A stretch of DNA of 64,000 nucleotides from Psychrobacter sp. Ps6 (GCF_022129235.1 NZ_JADQAI010000007.1:62001-126000), one strand, 5' to 3'; shown: positions 18,043 to 30,657, counted from the first letter of the stretch. Numbers and translations are program-made. The notes: generated by a model from the letters alone, not told the origin.

Positions 18043-18885
18043 TTAAGTATCCAGTCTTTCAATCCAGCTTGCAACCTTTCCATTGTTGGCTAATTGCAAC
18101 CAGCGGTAACCAGGCGAACACGCTTCGTCGTAAGCAAAATCATGCGAATAAGGTTTGAATTGATAGCAGGTAGATGGCGTGCTATAAACAGTCACACCTT
18201 GGCGATAACGAATCTGCTCTTGGTGAGTATGACCGCTAATGATCACCTGTAAATGCTCAAAAGGCGCCATATACTCCCAAAAAGTTTCAGCGTTTTGCGC
18301 CATATGGGTGTCAATCCAGTCAGAATCTACTGGGACGAGGTGATGGTGTAGAGCGATAAGCGCAGGCTTATCACATGCCTCAAGCCGTTTGCATAGCCAG
18401 TCAATATCTGTAGTGGTTATCTCACCTGCCACTTTCCCTGTGATAGACGAGTCTAGTAACAGCAGCTGCCAGTGATCACTCTCAATGATGTGCCGACTGA
18501 GTAAGCGGGAGTCAGCAGGCTGGGCAATGAGTGTCCGCTGAAAAAACGGCAAGTCTTCACCATTCTCATCAGTCACATCATGGTTGCCAGCAATACATAC
18601 AAAAGGAATTTGGGTTGCCTGTAGTACATTAAAGATATGATCATAGGTGACAGGCTTAACTTTACTGACCAGATCGCCAGTCACGATAATCAAATCACAG
18701 CGAATATCTTCATTCAGTGCTTGCTGCAGTACAGCTTCAAAATTACGCTGACAATCACCCACCTCATTGACATGACTACTGTCAGTATCAGCAGCGACAG
18801 GCGTGGATAAATGCAAATCAGTGATTTGTAAAATATTTATCTGTTCATCGGGCGTGCTGATTTTATTGACGGGATAGTTCGGCAT
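18043..18885 (-). CDS. cpdA: 3',5'-cyclic-nucleotide phosphodiesterase CpdA-like
   Basis: A 280-residue calcineurin-type metallophosphoesterase. The five metal-binding motifs are in order: ITDLHLS (D-x-H), VTGDLVS (G-D), AGNHDV (GNHD), LHHHLVPV (H) and SGHTHQEQ (GHxH). The nearest family is CpdA, which hydrolyses cAMP and, in some species, cyclic GMP. A good ribosome site (AAGGGACT) precedes the ATG. The cAMP assignment is by resemblance; other class III phosphodiesterases have similar motifs. Confidence 0.82.
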   Translation of the reverse strand: MPNYPVNKISTPDEQINILQITDLHLSTPVAADTDSSHVNEVGDCQRNFEAVLQQALNEDIRCDLIIVTGDLVSKVKPVTYDHIFNVLQATQIPFVCIAGNHDVTDENGEDLPFFQRTLIAQPADSRLLSRHIIESDHWQLLLLDSSITGKVAGEITTTDIDWLCKRLEACDKPALIALHHHLVPVDSDWIDTHMAQNAETFWEYMAPFEHLQVIISGHTHQEQIRYRQGVTVYSTPSTCYQFKPYSHDFAYDEACSPGYRWLQLANNGKVASWIERLDT

Positions 18886-19133
18886 TGGGTTAGTCCCTTA
18901 TCGAATCAAAACAATGGTCATTGTGAGAACGAGTATGGATAAATGATCTACTATTTTCAAAATTATATTAATCTATTATTAACACTATTTAATGACGAGT
19001 CATATAGTGAATCGGTACAAATAATGGTAAAGCAAGTTTATAACATAAAGCCAATGAAAGCTCTAGTAATATTAATGAAATAAAGTTGACTAAAGGAGGT
19101 GTATAATACTGCTGCGGCCTATATATCAGCACG

Positions 19134-19949
19134 CTAGCGCGCTGACCGAAATTTTATTTTGGCTAGTTTCGAAACAATTAGCGCGATAAAAAACAATATC
19201 GCTAGTATCAATACGATAGAGAGTCCCGTCTGGATATCTAGCCAGATACTTCCCCACACGCCAAGCGTCACGCCGAGCTGCGCAATGATAAACGCTGTGA
19301 CCACCATTTGCTTTGGTGATGAAGACCATAAGCGTGCCGTCAGTGCAGGTAACACCAATAAACCGCTGATCAATAAGCTGCCAACAGCCTGTAGCGCAAT
19401 CGCACAAAACCCTGCGAGAACGCCCATAAAAAATAGTCGCTGGCGGGTCGGGTTAATGCCTTGAATACGAGCTAGTGCTTCATGAGTCGCCAGTTTTATT
19501 TGAGCGGGCCAAATATACAATAGTAGCCCCAACCCAGCCAGTACACTACCAGCGAGTAGTGGCAAATCCGCCCAGTCCAGCTCAAGTAAGTTACCAAATA
19601 AAAACCCCAAGACATTGGCTTGTTGATTGGTCAACTGCGTTAAAGTCAATAGCCCCAAACACAACAGCGTGACGGCTACCACCGCGAGCACGGCATCAGC
19701 TGGCAGACGGTCATCATCCATCAGTACCAGACACAGCACCACCGCTGCACTAACCAACGCAACACCTATACCCATGGGCAACTGCCACCAAGCAGCAAGT
19801 GCAACTCCAAGCAAGGTACCATGTGCTAAAGCATCGGCAAAGAATGCCATGCGTCGCCACAAGACTAAGCATCCTAAAGGCGCTGATAGTAGTGCTAAAA
19901 TACTGCCAGCGATCCAAGCAGGTGCAATAATGGCTAACCAAGCGGTCAT
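19134..19949 (-). CDS. znuB: Zinc ABC transporter permease ZnuB
   Basis: A 271-residue permease with about eight membrane helices, of the ABC-3 family. Signatures are GCLVLWRRMAFFADALAHGTLLGVALA near the N terminus and LKAVGSLLISGLLVLPA-like ALQAVGSLLISGLLVLPALTARL at about 200-222. It forms the membrane channel of the high-affinity zinc importer with ZnuC (ATPase) and ZnuA (binding protein). It is last in the zur-znuC-znuB series on the minus strand, 125 bases after znuC, under the Zur box at 21605-21619. Confidence 0.93.
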   Translation of the reverse strand: MTAWLAIIAPAWIAGSILALLSAPLGCLVLWRRMAFFADALAHGTLLGVALAAWWQLPMGIGVALVSAAVVLCLVLMDDDRLPADAVLAVVAVTLLCLGLLTLTQLTNQQANVLGFLFGNLLELDWADLPLLAGSVLAGLGLLLYIWPAQIKLATHEALARIQGINPTRQRLFFMGVLAGFCAIALQAVGSLLISGLLVLPALTARLWSSSPKQMVVTAFIIAQLGVTLGVWGSIWLDIQTGLSIVLILAILFFIALIVSKLAKIKFRSAR

Positions 19950-20074
19950 AAGAAGTGTCCGTAAAATTTTTATAAAAAAAGTTAGTGCTATCTATCGGTC
20001 TGGTCACGCTAGCTTTAACGAATTTGATGTTAGCTATTTTCGATTTAGATCATCAACGTTTTTGGTCATTATCG

Positions 20075-20872
20075 TTATAACTCGCTTGGTGCATGATGCT
20101 CGCAAGCATGCGGCTGATGCACATATGGCTGCTCATAATGATGACCAAATAGCTTTTGAAACTCAGAGCTGATAGCAAGCTCGCTTGGTTGTCCTTCACA
20201 GCAAATGTGCTTGTTGAGACAAATGACACGGCGACTGCCTTTCATTACCCAGTGCAGATCATGTGATACTACCAGCATCGCACAGCGCAAAAACTCCGGC
20301 AGCTCATCGATAAATTGATATAACCAAACCTCGGTATCTGGATCGAGACCCTGCATCGGTTCATCTAAGATAAGTAGATTGGGCTTATCTAATAGCGCCC
20401 TCGCCAATAGTACTCGCTGTGTTTCACCACCTGATAAGTGCAGCATTTGTCGTGACAATAGATGCGTTAGTGACAAATTATCAAATATAAACTGTCGCTG
20501 CTCAGAAGTGAGACGCTTCTTATCTGCTTGTCCCAACAAATCGCAGACGCGCAGCGGCAATATGGGCGGCACAGCAAATCGCTGCGGTACATAGCCAAGC
20601 TGTAGCTGTTGATGGGCTGTAATACTGCCTTTTGTGGATTCGATCAGACCCAAAATAAGCTTGACCAACGTTGACTTACCAGCACCATTAGGTCCAATAA
20701 TACTGACGGTCTCATTGATTGCAATATCGATATCAATATGTGAGAGCAAACGTTGATGCCCGATATGGTAACTGACGTTGTTCAAGCTCAGCAGTTTGCC
20801 AGCTTCATTCGTGGTACTACTATTCACAATAGTAGTAGTCGACTGGTTAGAGGGTGAGGTAGACAGGCTCAT
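20075..20872 (-). CDS. znuC: Zinc ABC transporter ATPase ZnuC
   Basis: A 265-residue ABC ATPase. Walker A is SIIGPNGAGKSTLVKL, the signature is LSGGETQRVLLARA, and Walker B is NLLILDEPMQGLDPD. The C terminus is His-rich (FGHHYEQPYVHQPHACEHH), as in many ZnuC proteins. It powers zinc import across the inner membrane. ATG 20872 is preferred because the residues upstream of it (in frame to 20914) do not resemble the family; the ribosome site is weak. It lies 91 bases downstream of zur. Confidence 0.93.
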   Translation of the reverse strand: MSLSTSPSNQSTTTIVNSSTTNEAGKLLSLNNVSYHIGHQRLLSHIDIDIAINETVSIIGPNGAGKSTLVKLILGLIESTKGSITAHQQLQLGYVPQRFAVPPILPLRVCDLLGQADKKRLTSEQRQFIFDNLSLTHLLSRQMLHLSGGETQRVLLARALLDKPNLLILDEPMQGLDPDTEVWLYQFIDELPEFLRCAMLVVSHDLHWVMKGSRRVICLNKHICCEGQPSELAISSEFQKLFGHHYEQPYVHQPHACEHHAPSEL

Positions 20873-20963
20873 AGGATGACAACGAATAGGTAAATGAATA
20901 ATACAAATAAACAATCAATGACAGTGACATACTTTTTAGGCAACCAAAGAGCCTGAATAAATC

Positions 20964-21542
20964 TTACTGGCAAACTTGGCAACGACCACTAAGCTCAATA
21001 ACACTACGCTCAACCGTAAAACCGACATCTTGCTCAGCGAAACTCATCATTTCTTGTACTGGTAAGCTGCTACATTCCTGAACTCGCTGACACTGATCGC
21101 AGATTAAAAAGGCAGCAGTGTGCTGTGCTCTGGGATGGCAGCAAGGAACATAAGCATTGATAGACGTTAATTGATGAATCAAACCTTCACTTAGTAAAAA
21201 CTCTAAGCTGCGGTAAACCGTTGGCGGCGCAACATTTTTTGGTGCTCGCTTTTTGGTTGATGGTTTTTCTGCAGATTGCTTTGATAAGCCTGATGCTTTT
21301 AGCGTATCACTATCATCCATTTCAAATAGGCGCATTTGCTGCAATTGCGTGATTAAGTCATAAGCACCAACAGGTTGATCAGACTCTAAAACCAGCTGAT
21401 ATATCTGCTGGCGCAAAGGGGTAAAACGTGCCCCACTCAGACGACAGTGCTCTTTTGCTGCTGTTAAGCGTTCAATAACGTCATGCGGAGTCAAATCTTG
21501 CACATCATGTAAATGTTCGCAATTCGATGAGGTAGTAGACAT
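20964..21542 (-). CDS. zur: Zinc uptake regulator Zur (Fur family)
   Basis: A 192-residue Fur-family repressor. The DNA-binding winged helix spans RFTPLRQQIYQLVLESDQPV to APPTVYRSLEFLLSEGLIH; zinc ligands appear in CCHPRAQH, CDQCQRVQEC and the final CQVCQ. Compared with usual Zur proteins of about 160 residues, a Lys/Ser-rich insertion of nearly 30 residues (MDDSDTLKASGLSKQSAEKP and following) splits the DNA-binding domain. ATG 21542 is chosen because GGGAG lies 8 bases upstream. It is the first gene of the minus-strand arm and divergent from znuA, with a Zur box between: autoregulation is likely. Confidence 0.92.
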   Translation of the reverse strand: MSTTSSNCEHLHDVQDLTPHDVIERLTAAKEHCRLSGARFTPLRQQIYQLVLESDQPVGAYDLITQLQQMRLFEMDDSDTLKASGLSKQSAEKPSTKKRAPKNVAPPTVYRSLEFLLSEGLIHQLTSINAYVPCCHPRAQHTAAFLICDQCQRVQECSSLPVQEMMSFAEQDVGFTVERSVIELSGRCQVCQ

Positions 21543-21604
21543 AGTACAGGCTCCCAAAAATAGCATGGTAATCGCATGACGTTTTTTATGATAGCGTTTT
21601 TTAT

Positions 21605-21619
21605 TGTTATAGTATAACA
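21605..21619. promoter_or_regulatory. Zur box between zur and znuA
   Basis: TGTTATA-G-TATAACA is a perfect 15-bp palindrome in the 199-bp gap between the two divergent starts. It matches the core of the known gammaproteobacterial Zur site (ATGTTATA-N-TATAACAT). Confidence 0.88.
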
Positions 21620-21741
21620 TAATAAACATAGAATCGAATCAGTTGTCTTACCTCTCTTATATATATTGATCATTTTTTATCCATGATGCGGCACGACACT
21701 GTGACTCATAATTTTGTTACTCATTGATTAAAGAGCTTACC

Positions 21742-22623
21742 ATGAACTCTGTTTTTACTTATTTACGACGCTCAATCATTACGTTACAGCGCTTACTGAT
21801 TACAGGATTGGTAGTCTTAGGCTCTTTTACAGTAAGCGCGCACGCAGCAACGGTCAGTGTCAGCAATCATCCCATGTTTTTACTTAGCCAAGCTGTGACG
21901 GAAGGCACGCCTTCTGCCAACCAAATTTTACAAGCTGGCGATGTGGGTCACCATGGCAGTATTAGTCCAAGTGATAAGAAAGCCATTCAAGATAGTAAAT
22001 TTGTGGTTTGGTTTGGTCCCTCATTAGAGAACAGCCTGACTGGTAGTTTAGAGATGGCACCTAATGCCATTGACCTATTTGCTTTTGATGCTTTTACTCG
22101 ACATCCTCTTCGTGATATTCAAGGAAAACCTATTGCGGGCACATTCGACCCACATATCTGGCTTGATCCTGAAAATGCAAAGGCCATTACTCGTGCCTTA
22201 GCTGTTATTCATAGCCATGCCAATCCAGAGTATAAAAGCACCTACCAAGCCAACGCCAAAAAATTTGCGCAGCGTATGGACAATGCTGTAGCGAAGATAC
22301 AGCAATCCACACAAAAACAGCGTCCTTATTGGGCCTATCACGACGCCTATCAATATATCGAAAATGCTACACAAATAAAGCTGGCAGGTAGTTTAAGTCC
22401 AGACCATCACCTTGCCCCGAAAGCAAGTCAATTGCGCTGGCTTAATGACAATCGTCCAGACAAACAGATGTGCTTGGTCAATCAAAGCACCGCTAGCAAA
22501 GGATTGCTTGCCAAATTGCAGCCTATCAATACCACTGTCCAAATCGAAGACATGAGCGATAGCCAAGACTTTGTAGAAGGATGGACAGCAATGGCTCAGC
22601 AAATCCACCAATGCATATCCTAG
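21742..22623 (+). CDS. znuA: Zinc ABC transporter periplasmic binding protein ZnuA
   Basis: A 293-residue cluster A-I binding protein with a signal peptide (cleavage near SAHA-A). Likely zinc ligands are the His in GDVGHHGSISPSD, the His in TFDPHIWLDPENA and the His in WAYHDAYQYIE. The His/Asp-rich mobile loop typical of many ZnuA proteins is missing; in its place stands DAFTRHPLRDIQGKPIAGTF. ATG 21742 has AAAGAG upstream; the TTG six codons earlier does not add signal-peptide character. It is transcribed divergently from zur-znuC-znuB from the shared Zur-controlled region. Confidence 0.92.
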   Translation: MNSVFTYLRRSIITLQRLLITGLVVLGSFTVSAHAATVSVSNHPMFLLSQAVTEGTPSANQILQAGDVGHHGSISPSDKKAIQDSKFVVWFGPSLENSLTGSLEMAPNAIDLFAFDAFTRHPLRDIQGKPIAGTFDPHIWLDPENAKAITRALAVIHSHANPEYKSTYQANAKKFAQRMDNAVAKIQQSTQKQRPYWAYHDAYQYIENATQIKLAGSLSPDHHLAPKASQLRWLNDNRPDKQMCLVNQSTASKGLLAKLQPINTTVQIEDMSDSQDFVEGWTAMAQQIHQCIS

Positions 22624-22768
22624 GATAGGAAGCCATTCGTTAGGGTTGTTTTAGAGGCTAGAGTTTTTAGGAAGAGTGAGACAGCTGTTTTTCAAGTATC
22701 TGCTATGGCTATGTAACATAGCAATACCAGTGGGTTGCGTTAGGTGACTGATAAAAGTCATATTTTAC

Positions 22769-22797
22769 TTGCTTAATAGTGGCGGTCTCCTTATAAT
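22769..22797 (+). promoter_or_regulatory. Sigma-70 promoter of atpI
   Basis: TTGCTT (22769-22774), 17 bases, then a perfect TATAAT (22792-22797). The leader to the atpI ATG would be about 105 bases. Confidence 0.7.
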
Positions 22798-22910
22798 AAG
22801 TGGCGTTTTATTTTGGTTTAAAGGTAATGCCTGTAGAGTAAGTCATTTACGGATAAAAGTGTCGCAAGTATGCTATATTATCCCAATGCTGAAAGGCTAT
22901 AGGAATATCG

Positions 22911-23309
22911 ATGACCAAGCCTGCCAAACGCACGCAAAAAGATAAAATAGGCATCTATATCAAACGCCAAGCATGGATATTGTTTATCCTTATCATTATT
23001 GCTTGGATGATAGATACGATTTGGTTACGTAGTGAGCTTACTGTAGCAAAGAGCGCCGCCATTGGTGCACTACTCAGCTTTACGACTCAAGCCGTTTTTG
23101 CTTTTTTTATCTTTTGGTACACTGGATATCGCGCGCGCCAACATATCGTTAGCCAGCTATATCGAGGTCAAATGGCTAAATGGCTGTTGACTGTGTTTGG
23201 TTTCGCACTAATTTTTATTACCGTACAACCCCTATCGGCGCCAGCGCTGTTTATCGGTTTTATGGTAATGCAAATTAGTCACAGTTGGATGTTGTGGCAT
23301 ATACGCTAG
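22911..23309 (+). CDS. atpI: ATP synthase assembly protein AtpI
   Basis: A 132-residue membrane protein with four predicted helices and a basic N terminus. The GALLSFTTQAVFAFFIFWYTG segment and the GQMAKWLLTVFGFALIF segment are typical of AtpI, which helps assemble the c ring of the Fo motor. It stands before atpB as in most bacteria but is separated from it by 680 bases that contain a terminator and a new promoter. Confidence 0.88.
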   Translation: MTKPAKRTQKDKIGIYIKRQAWILFILIIIAWMIDTIWLRSELTVAKSAAIGALLSFTTQAVFAFFIFWYTGYRARQHIVSQLYRGQMAKWLLTVFGFALIFITVQPLSAPALFIGFMVMQISHSWMLWHIR

Positions 23310-23753
23310 CGCTAATAAATGATCACTACATAGATAATTTATTCATAGTACTGGCAAGTCACCCTGCCGTCCAACTTCTCTATGACTAGTTCAGAAAGTC
23401 AAAGTACAAAACTGTCCTATGACAGCACCAATGATTATAAAAATCGAAGTATGAGCCTCTATGTCAGGCGCAGTATGCAACGACACAGTGATAGGGTAGA
23501 GTTGACCAAGCTATTAGCCTCACTGATGATTAAATTTTTACAGTTTAGTTATGGACGACTAACTATATTAGTAGCCGTTATTGTCAGCTAACTTATTCAT
23601 ACAGTGGATAATAAAATCATAATTGACTTTACACGAATACAACGCTGCATTAATATAGGCAGCTAAATATTTTGTTTATGAGCGCTACACTAAGCGCCGG
23701 TCGTAAAAAACGGCCAGTAGACAAGCACATATAATAATTTTGCGTATACATGC

Positions 23754-23787
23754 AAGGGCTATTACTGAGTTATCATAAGCCCTTTTT
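23754..23787 (+). terminator. Terminator between atpI and atpB
   Basis: AAGGGCT (23754-23760) and AGCCCTT (23778-23784) pair, with a 17-base loop, followed by a T tract. Confidence 0.7.
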
Positions 23788-23854
23788 TGATAGCTAAAAT
23801 TTATGTCAAGTTATCAAATATAGCATTAGTAATAGAACTATGGGTTGGATGTTG

Positions 23855-23882
23855 TTGGTTACATGGGTGCTTTTAGTATGAT
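23855..23882 (+). promoter_or_regulatory. Sigma-70 promoter of the atpBEFHAGDC operon
   Basis: TTGGTT, 16 bases, TATGAT. It lies between the terminator after atpI and the atpB start at 23990. Confidence 0.55.
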
Positions 23883-23977
23883 TTATTTGTTTGCTTAATT
23901 GTAAGGCAAATAGAAATACTAAACCCCATCAGATGACAACCATATTTTTGGTAGTTGATTAAATCGTTGATTAATAA

Positions 23978-24856
<879 letters not shown>

Positions 24857-24871
24857 TTAGACATTCAATAG

Positions 24872-25138
<267 letters not shown>

Positions 25139-25156
25139 TCCGAAAGCTCAGTTGTA

Positions 25157-25215
25157 CATGTTTGGTGCTCAAGGGTTTTCTATTAAATATAGTCAAGATT
25201 TGACTACCAAACATG
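25157..25215 (+). other. Stem-loop between atpE and atpF
   Basis: CATGTTTGGT (25157-25166) and ACCAAACATG (25206-25215) pair perfectly. Inside the loop AGTCAA-gat-TTGACT (25191-25205) forms a second hairpin. There is no T tract, so an RNA processing or stability role is more likely than termination. Confidence 0.65.
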
Positions 25216-25255
25216 ATCAATGAAACTGATTTTTCATTAACAAAGAGGTGATCAC

Positions 25256-25726
25256 GTGAATATCAATTTTACCCTCGTCGGTCAAGCCATTGCTTTTGCA
25301 ATATTTGTGATTTTTTGCATGAAATTCGTGTGGCCACCACTTATCGGTGCCATCAATGAGCGTCAGCGTAAAATTGCTGAAGGTCTGAATGCCGCAGAAA
25401 AAGCAAAAGCAGATTTGGCGACCGCGGAGCAAAATGTCCAGCAGGAACTTGATCTTGCAAAGACCAAGGCTGCCGCTCTAATCGAGCAAGCAAACAAGAG
25501 TGCCAATCAGCTCATCGAAGATGCAAAATCGCAAGCCCAAGCGGAAGGCGAGCGCATTCGTCAACAAGCGCAAGCGTCTATCGACCAAGAAATCAATCAA
25601 GCGCGTGAATCATTACGTGCCCAAGTTGCTGAACTGGCTGTACTTGGTGCAGAGAAGATTTTGCAAGACAAAGTCGATGTGCAAAAACATGCCAGTATGT
25701 TAGACCAACTGGCGGCGAAGCTGTAA
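25256..25726 (+). CDS. atpF: F0F1 ATP synthase subunit b
   Basis: A 156-residue stator subunit: one N-terminal membrane helix (residues 5-25) and then a long charged coiled coil rich in Ala, Glu and Gln. [19 protein letters not shown] is the typical exit from the membrane. The start is GTG at 25256, with AGAGGTGATCAC before it; no ATG gives a complete membrane helix. It is 13 bases before atpH. Confidence 0.96.
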   Translation: MNINFTLVGQAIAFAIFVIFCMKFVWPPLIGAINERQRKIAEGLNAAEKAKADLATAEQNVQQELDLAKTKAAALIEQANKSANQLIEDAKSQAQAEGERIRQQAQASIDQEINQARESLRAQVAELAVLGAEKILQDKVDVQKHASMLDQLAAKL

Positions 25727-25739
25727 TTGTGAGGATATA

Positions 25740-26363
25740 ATGGCTGACTTATCAACCTTAGCACGACCGTACGCTAAAGCCGCGTTTGACTATGCCAATG
25801 AAAACGGCGCTGTACACGAGTGGGAAGATTTCTTACTTGTCGCTAGCACTGTTGTCAATGACAAGTCGTTCAGTACTTGGCTAGACAATCCAGCTGTTTC
25901 TGCTGAGCATAAGTCAGCTGCTTTGGTCGATCTTTATGACTCACAAGTGGCCGGTGATAGCGACTCTGCTTTTAAACAGCTACTAGGCGAGAGAAAAGGT
26001 TCTCGCTACGGTAACAGTATTAGCTACCCTAAAGTATCACCCCAGCTCAATAATTTTGTTAAGCAGTTGGCGCAACAAGAGCGTCTAGCGCTGCTTCCTG
26101 AAGTTTATGAGCATTATCGCCGTCACAAGGCAATAAGCTTAAAGCAGCTTGACGCATATGTGACTTCTGCCTACCCATTGACTGATGACCAGCGTCAAAT
26201 GCTACAAACGCGTCTTGCTACCTCGCTAAATGCCAGTGTAGTGATTCACGAATCAGTTGATCCAAGTTTATTGGCAGGCGCTACAATCAAAGTCGGTGAT
26301 AAAGTCATTGATGATTCGATGCGCGGCAAGTTACAACAGTTAAAAACACAGCTAACTGCCTAA
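25740..26363 (+). CDS. atpH: F0F1 ATP synthase subunit delta with insertion
   Basis: A 207-residue delta subunit, about 30 longer than the usual 177-178. The N-terminal six-helix domain ([15 protein letters not shown]) and the C-terminal segment ([23 protein letters not shown]) are normal. The extra residues lie at about 69-98 ([20 protein letters not shown] and following), between the helices facing the top of F1 before [14 protein letters not shown]. The reading frame is intact, so the insertion is presumably tolerated or functional. It connects the b dimer to the alpha subunits. Confidence 0.94.
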   Translation: MADLSTLARPYAKAAFDYANENGAVHEWEDFLLVASTVVNDKSFSTWLDNPAVSAEHKSAALVDLYDSQVAGDSDSAFKQLLGERKGSRYGNSISYPKVSPQLNNFVKQLAQQERLALLPEVYEHYRRHKAISLKQLDAYVTSAYPLTDDQRQMLQTRLATSLNASVVIHESVDPSLLAGATIKVGDKVIDDSMRGKLQQLKTQLTA

Positions 26364-26456
26364 TGCCATTTATCGATGCAGTCATATATTATCTGCGTCA
26401 TAGCAAGAGCATTTGAGTCAGTGGGCGGGTTATCATAAATTAAAGGAAACAAGGCA

Positions 26457-28001
26457 ATGCAACAATTGAATCCAGCGGAAATCAGTAACCTGATTAAGCA
26501 GCGTATTCAAGACCTTGATGCGGGTGCAACTGCAAAGAATGAAGGCACGATTGTCAAAGTATCTGACGGTATCGTGCAGATTCATGGTCTTGAAGATGCC
26601 ATGTACGGCGAAATGATTGAGTTTGAAGGCGAAATCTACGGAATGGCTCTAAACTTAGAGCGTGATTCTGTTGGCGCGGTAGTACTTGGCGATTACCTAA
26701 AGCTGCAAGAAGGTCAAAAAGCCTATTGTACTGGTCGTATTCTTGAAGTACCAGTAGGTCCTGAGCTGTTAGGCCGTGTTGTTGATGCTTTGGGTAATCC
26801 TATTGATGGCAAAGGTCCAATCAATGCCAAGATGACTGATAAAGTCGAAAAGATCGCTCCAGGCGTTATCGACCGTCAATCAGTAGATCAACCAGTAATG
26901 ACTGGTTATAAAGCCGTTGATACCATGATTCCAATCGGTCGTGGTCAGCGTGAGCTTATCATTGGTGACCGTCAGACTGGTAAAACAGCGATGGCTATCG
27001 ATGCGATCATCGCACAGAAAGCTTCAGGCATTAAATGTGTATACGTGGCTATCGGACAGAAACGTTCGACTATCGCTAACGTCGTACGTAAGCTTGAGCA
27101 AACTGGCGCACTAGAATATACCACCGTTGTTGTTGCTTCAGCCTCAGAGCCTGCAGCACTTCAGTATATCGCACCGTACTCAGGTTGTACGATGGGCGAA
27201 TACTTCCGCGACCGCGGCGAAGATGCACTGATTGTATTTGATGACTTATCAAAACAAGCCGTTGCTTATCGTCAGATTTCACTACTATTACGCCGTCCGC
27301 CAGGTCGTGAAGCGTATCCTGGTGATGTATTCTATTTACACTCACGCCTACTTGAGCGTGCATCACGCGTAAACGCTGATTATGTAGAAAAGTTCACTAA
27401 CGGTGAAGTGAAAGGTAAAACTGGTTCTTTAACCGCACTACCAATCATTGAAACCCAAGCTGGTGACGTATCTGCATTCGTACCAACCAACGTGATTTCG
27501 ATCACTGATGGTCAGATCTTCTTAGAGTCTAGTTTATTCGCCTCAGGTATCCGCCCAGCAGTCAACGCTGGTATCTCGGTATCTCGTGTGGGCGGGGCCG
27601 CTCAGACTAAGATCATCAAAAAGCTATCTGGTGGTATTCGTACCGCTCTAGCTCAGTATCGTGAACTAGCAGCATTCGCTCAGTTTGCCTCAGATCTTGA
27701 TGACGCCACTCGCGAACAGCTTGATCATGGTGAGCGTGTAACTGAATTGATGAAGCAAAAGCAGTATCAGCCGATGTCAATCTCTGAGCAAGCAGCCGTT
27801 ATCTATGCTTCAAACGAAGGCTTCTTAGCTGATGTACCTGTCGAAAAGATTGGTTCTTTTGAAGAAGCGTACTTGCGTTATATGCATGATGAGCAAAGTG
27901 AATTGATGCGTGAGATTGATGACACTGCGAACTACAACGACGATATCGCAGGTCGTTTAAAGTCATCTCTAGAGACCTTTAAACAAAATCACAGTTATTA
28001 A
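26457..28001 (+). CDS. atpA: F0F1 ATP synthase subunit alpha
   Basis: A 514-residue alpha subunit with the non-catalytic nucleotide site. Walker A is [13 protein letters not shown] (about residues 169-181), the family signature [17 protein letters not shown] is near 365, and the crown domain at the N terminus begins [15 protein letters not shown] strong ribosome site (AAAGGAAACAAGGCA) precedes the ATG. The 208-base gap to atpG holds a stem-loop with a short T tract. Confidence 0.98.
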   Translation: MQQLNPAEISNLIKQRIQDLDAGATAKNEGTIVKVSDGIVQIHGLEDAMYGEMIEFEGEIYGMALNLERDSVGAVVLGDYLKLQEGQKAYCTGRILEVPVGPELLGRVVDALGNPIDGKGPINAKMTDKVEKIAPGVIDRQSVDQPVMTGYKAVDTMIPIGRGQRELIIGDRQTGKTAMAIDAIIAQKASGIKCVYVAIGQKRSTIANVVRKLEQTGALEYTTVVVASASEPAALQYIAPYSGCTMGEYFRDRGEDALIVFDDLSKQAVAYRQISLLLRRPPGREAYPGDVFYLHSRLLERASRVNADYVEKFTNGEVKGKTGSLTALPIIETQAGDVSAFVPTNVISITDGQIFLESSLFASGIRPAVNAGISVSRVGGAAQTKIIKKLSGGIRTALAQYRELAAFAQFASDLDDATREQLDHGERVTELMKQKQYQPMSISEQAAVIYASNEGFLADVPVEKIGSFEEAYLRYMHDEQSELMREIDDTANYNDDIAGRLKSSLETFKQNHSY

Positions 28002-28043
28002 TTTAACGGGTTAAGCCGAATTGGTTATAACTGTTATTTGAAA

Positions 28044-28082
28044 AGTGGCGCGTTGTCTGATCAGATATTTGCGCCACTGTTT
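28044..28082 (+). other. Terminator-like stem-loop between atpA and atpG
   Basis: AGTGGCGC (28044-28051) and GCGCCACT (28071-28078) pair perfectly and are followed by GTTTT; the loop contains the palindrome TCTGATCAGA. Its position inside an essential operon suggests partial termination, a decay barrier or a processing site. Confidence 0.65.
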
Positions 28083-28210
28083 TAACCATGATCGGTATTA
28101 GATCGCGTAATGCCACAAGATATAAAATGTTATTCTATAAAATTGATGTTGTATATCAAACGATTGTCGCATGCGCCAATGCTTTTTAACCCTCTTATAT
28201 TGGAATCATT

Positions 28211-29092
28211 ATGGCAAGCTTAAAAGAGATACGTGCCAAAGTCACCAGTATTAAAAGCACCCAGAAAATTACTCGTGCGATGCAAATGGTAGCGGCAAGT
28301 AAAATGCGCCGTGCCCAAGAGCGCATGGAAGTGGGTCGCCCGTATGCTGATAGTATGCGCCGGGTTATTTCACATTTGGTGCATGCCTCATCAGACTATA
28401 AACATCCGTATATGGTATCGCGTCCAGTCAATAAGGTTGGCTATATTGTCATTACCTCTGACCGTGGCCTAGCGGGTGGTTTGAATATTAACCTATTCAA
28501 AGCTTTAACTAAAAGTATCCAAGATTATCAAGATCAGTCAGTACAAGCTGAGTTTGCAGTCATCGGTGCCAAAGGTGTGAGTTTCTTCAAAAACTTTGGT
28601 GGTAAAGTCACATCGGCTGTGACCGACTATGGCGATAAACCAACGTTTGAGCAATTGAATGCACCGGTTCAAGCGATGCTTGAAGACTATAGTAACGGCA
28701 ATATTGACCGTATCTATGTGGTCTACAACCGATTCATCAATGCGATGACTCAGAAACCAACAGTCAATCAGTTGGTTCCTCTACCAGAGCAGTCATTTGG
28801 TGATGAAGACAGTGGTCTACAGACAGAACTTAGCTGGGATTATATCTACGAGCCTGATATCAAGACGTTGATTGATGAATTACTTGGTCGCTACATCGAG
28901 TCGATTGTTTATCAAGCGGTAATGGAAAACATCGCCTCTGAGCAGTCTTCACGTATGGTTGCGATGAAAGCGGCAACAGATAATGCTGGTGACCTTATTA
29001 ACGATTTACAGTTGGTTTATAACAAGCTGCGTCAAGCGGCGATTACCCGAGAAATCTCGGAAATCGTTGGCGGTGCTGCTGCTGTTTCATAA
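28211..29092 (+). CDS. atpG: F0F1 ATP synthase subunit gamma
   Basis: A 293-residue central shaft subunit. The N-terminal helix [34 protein letters not shown] is split in my quote as [19 protein letters not shown] plus [15 protein letters not shown], and the C-terminal helix [29 protein letters not shown] pairs with it. It turns inside the alpha3beta3 ring and couples to the c ring. It starts 209 bases after atpA, an unusually long gap for this operon, and is 38 bases before atpD. Confidence 0.97.
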   Translation: MASLKEIRAKVTSIKSTQKITRAMQMVAASKMRRAQERMEVGRPYADSMRRVISHLVHASSDYKHPYMVSRPVNKVGYIVITSDRGLAGGLNINLFKALTKSIQDYQDQSVQAEFAVIGAKGVSFFKNFGGKVTSAVTDYGDKPTFEQLNAPVQAMLEDYSNGNIDRIYVVYNRFINAMTQKPTVNQLVPLPEQSFGDEDSGLQTELSWDYIYEPDIKTLIDELLGRYIESIVYQAVMENIASEQSSRMVAMKAATDNAGDLINDLQLVYNKLRQAAITREISEIVGGAAAVS

Positions 29093-29112
29093 TTGACTAC
29101 ACCTATATATAG

Positions 29113-30564
<1,452 letters not shown>

Positions 30565-30586
30565 GTTGTGCTCGCACTTGCTAAAA

Positions 30587-30616
30587 GGCAAATAGGTTAC
30601 CACAACTCTATTTGCC
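30587..30616 (+). other. Stem-loop between atpD and atpC
   Basis: GGCAAATAG (30587-30595) and CTATTTGCC (30608-30616) pair perfectly with a 12-base loop. A competing pair, AGTTGTG (30564-30570) with CACAACT (30601-30607), overlaps the atpD stop. Confidence 0.6.
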
Positions 30617-30657
30617 ACTAAGTAACGCATCGCAGTTTTGATCGTAAGGAGTTAAGT

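Noticed and set aside
19093-19101. AAAGGAGGT, a perfect ribosome-binding sequence on the plus strand downstream of znuB
   Set aside because: No start codon stands at the right distance; the only near frame (the GTG within it) stops after 12 codons.
23382-23591. 69-codon frame between atpI and atpB
   Set aside because: No ribosome site, no recognisable domain, and it lies in a region better explained by a terminator and promoters. Only its C-terminal stretch is mildly hydrophobic.
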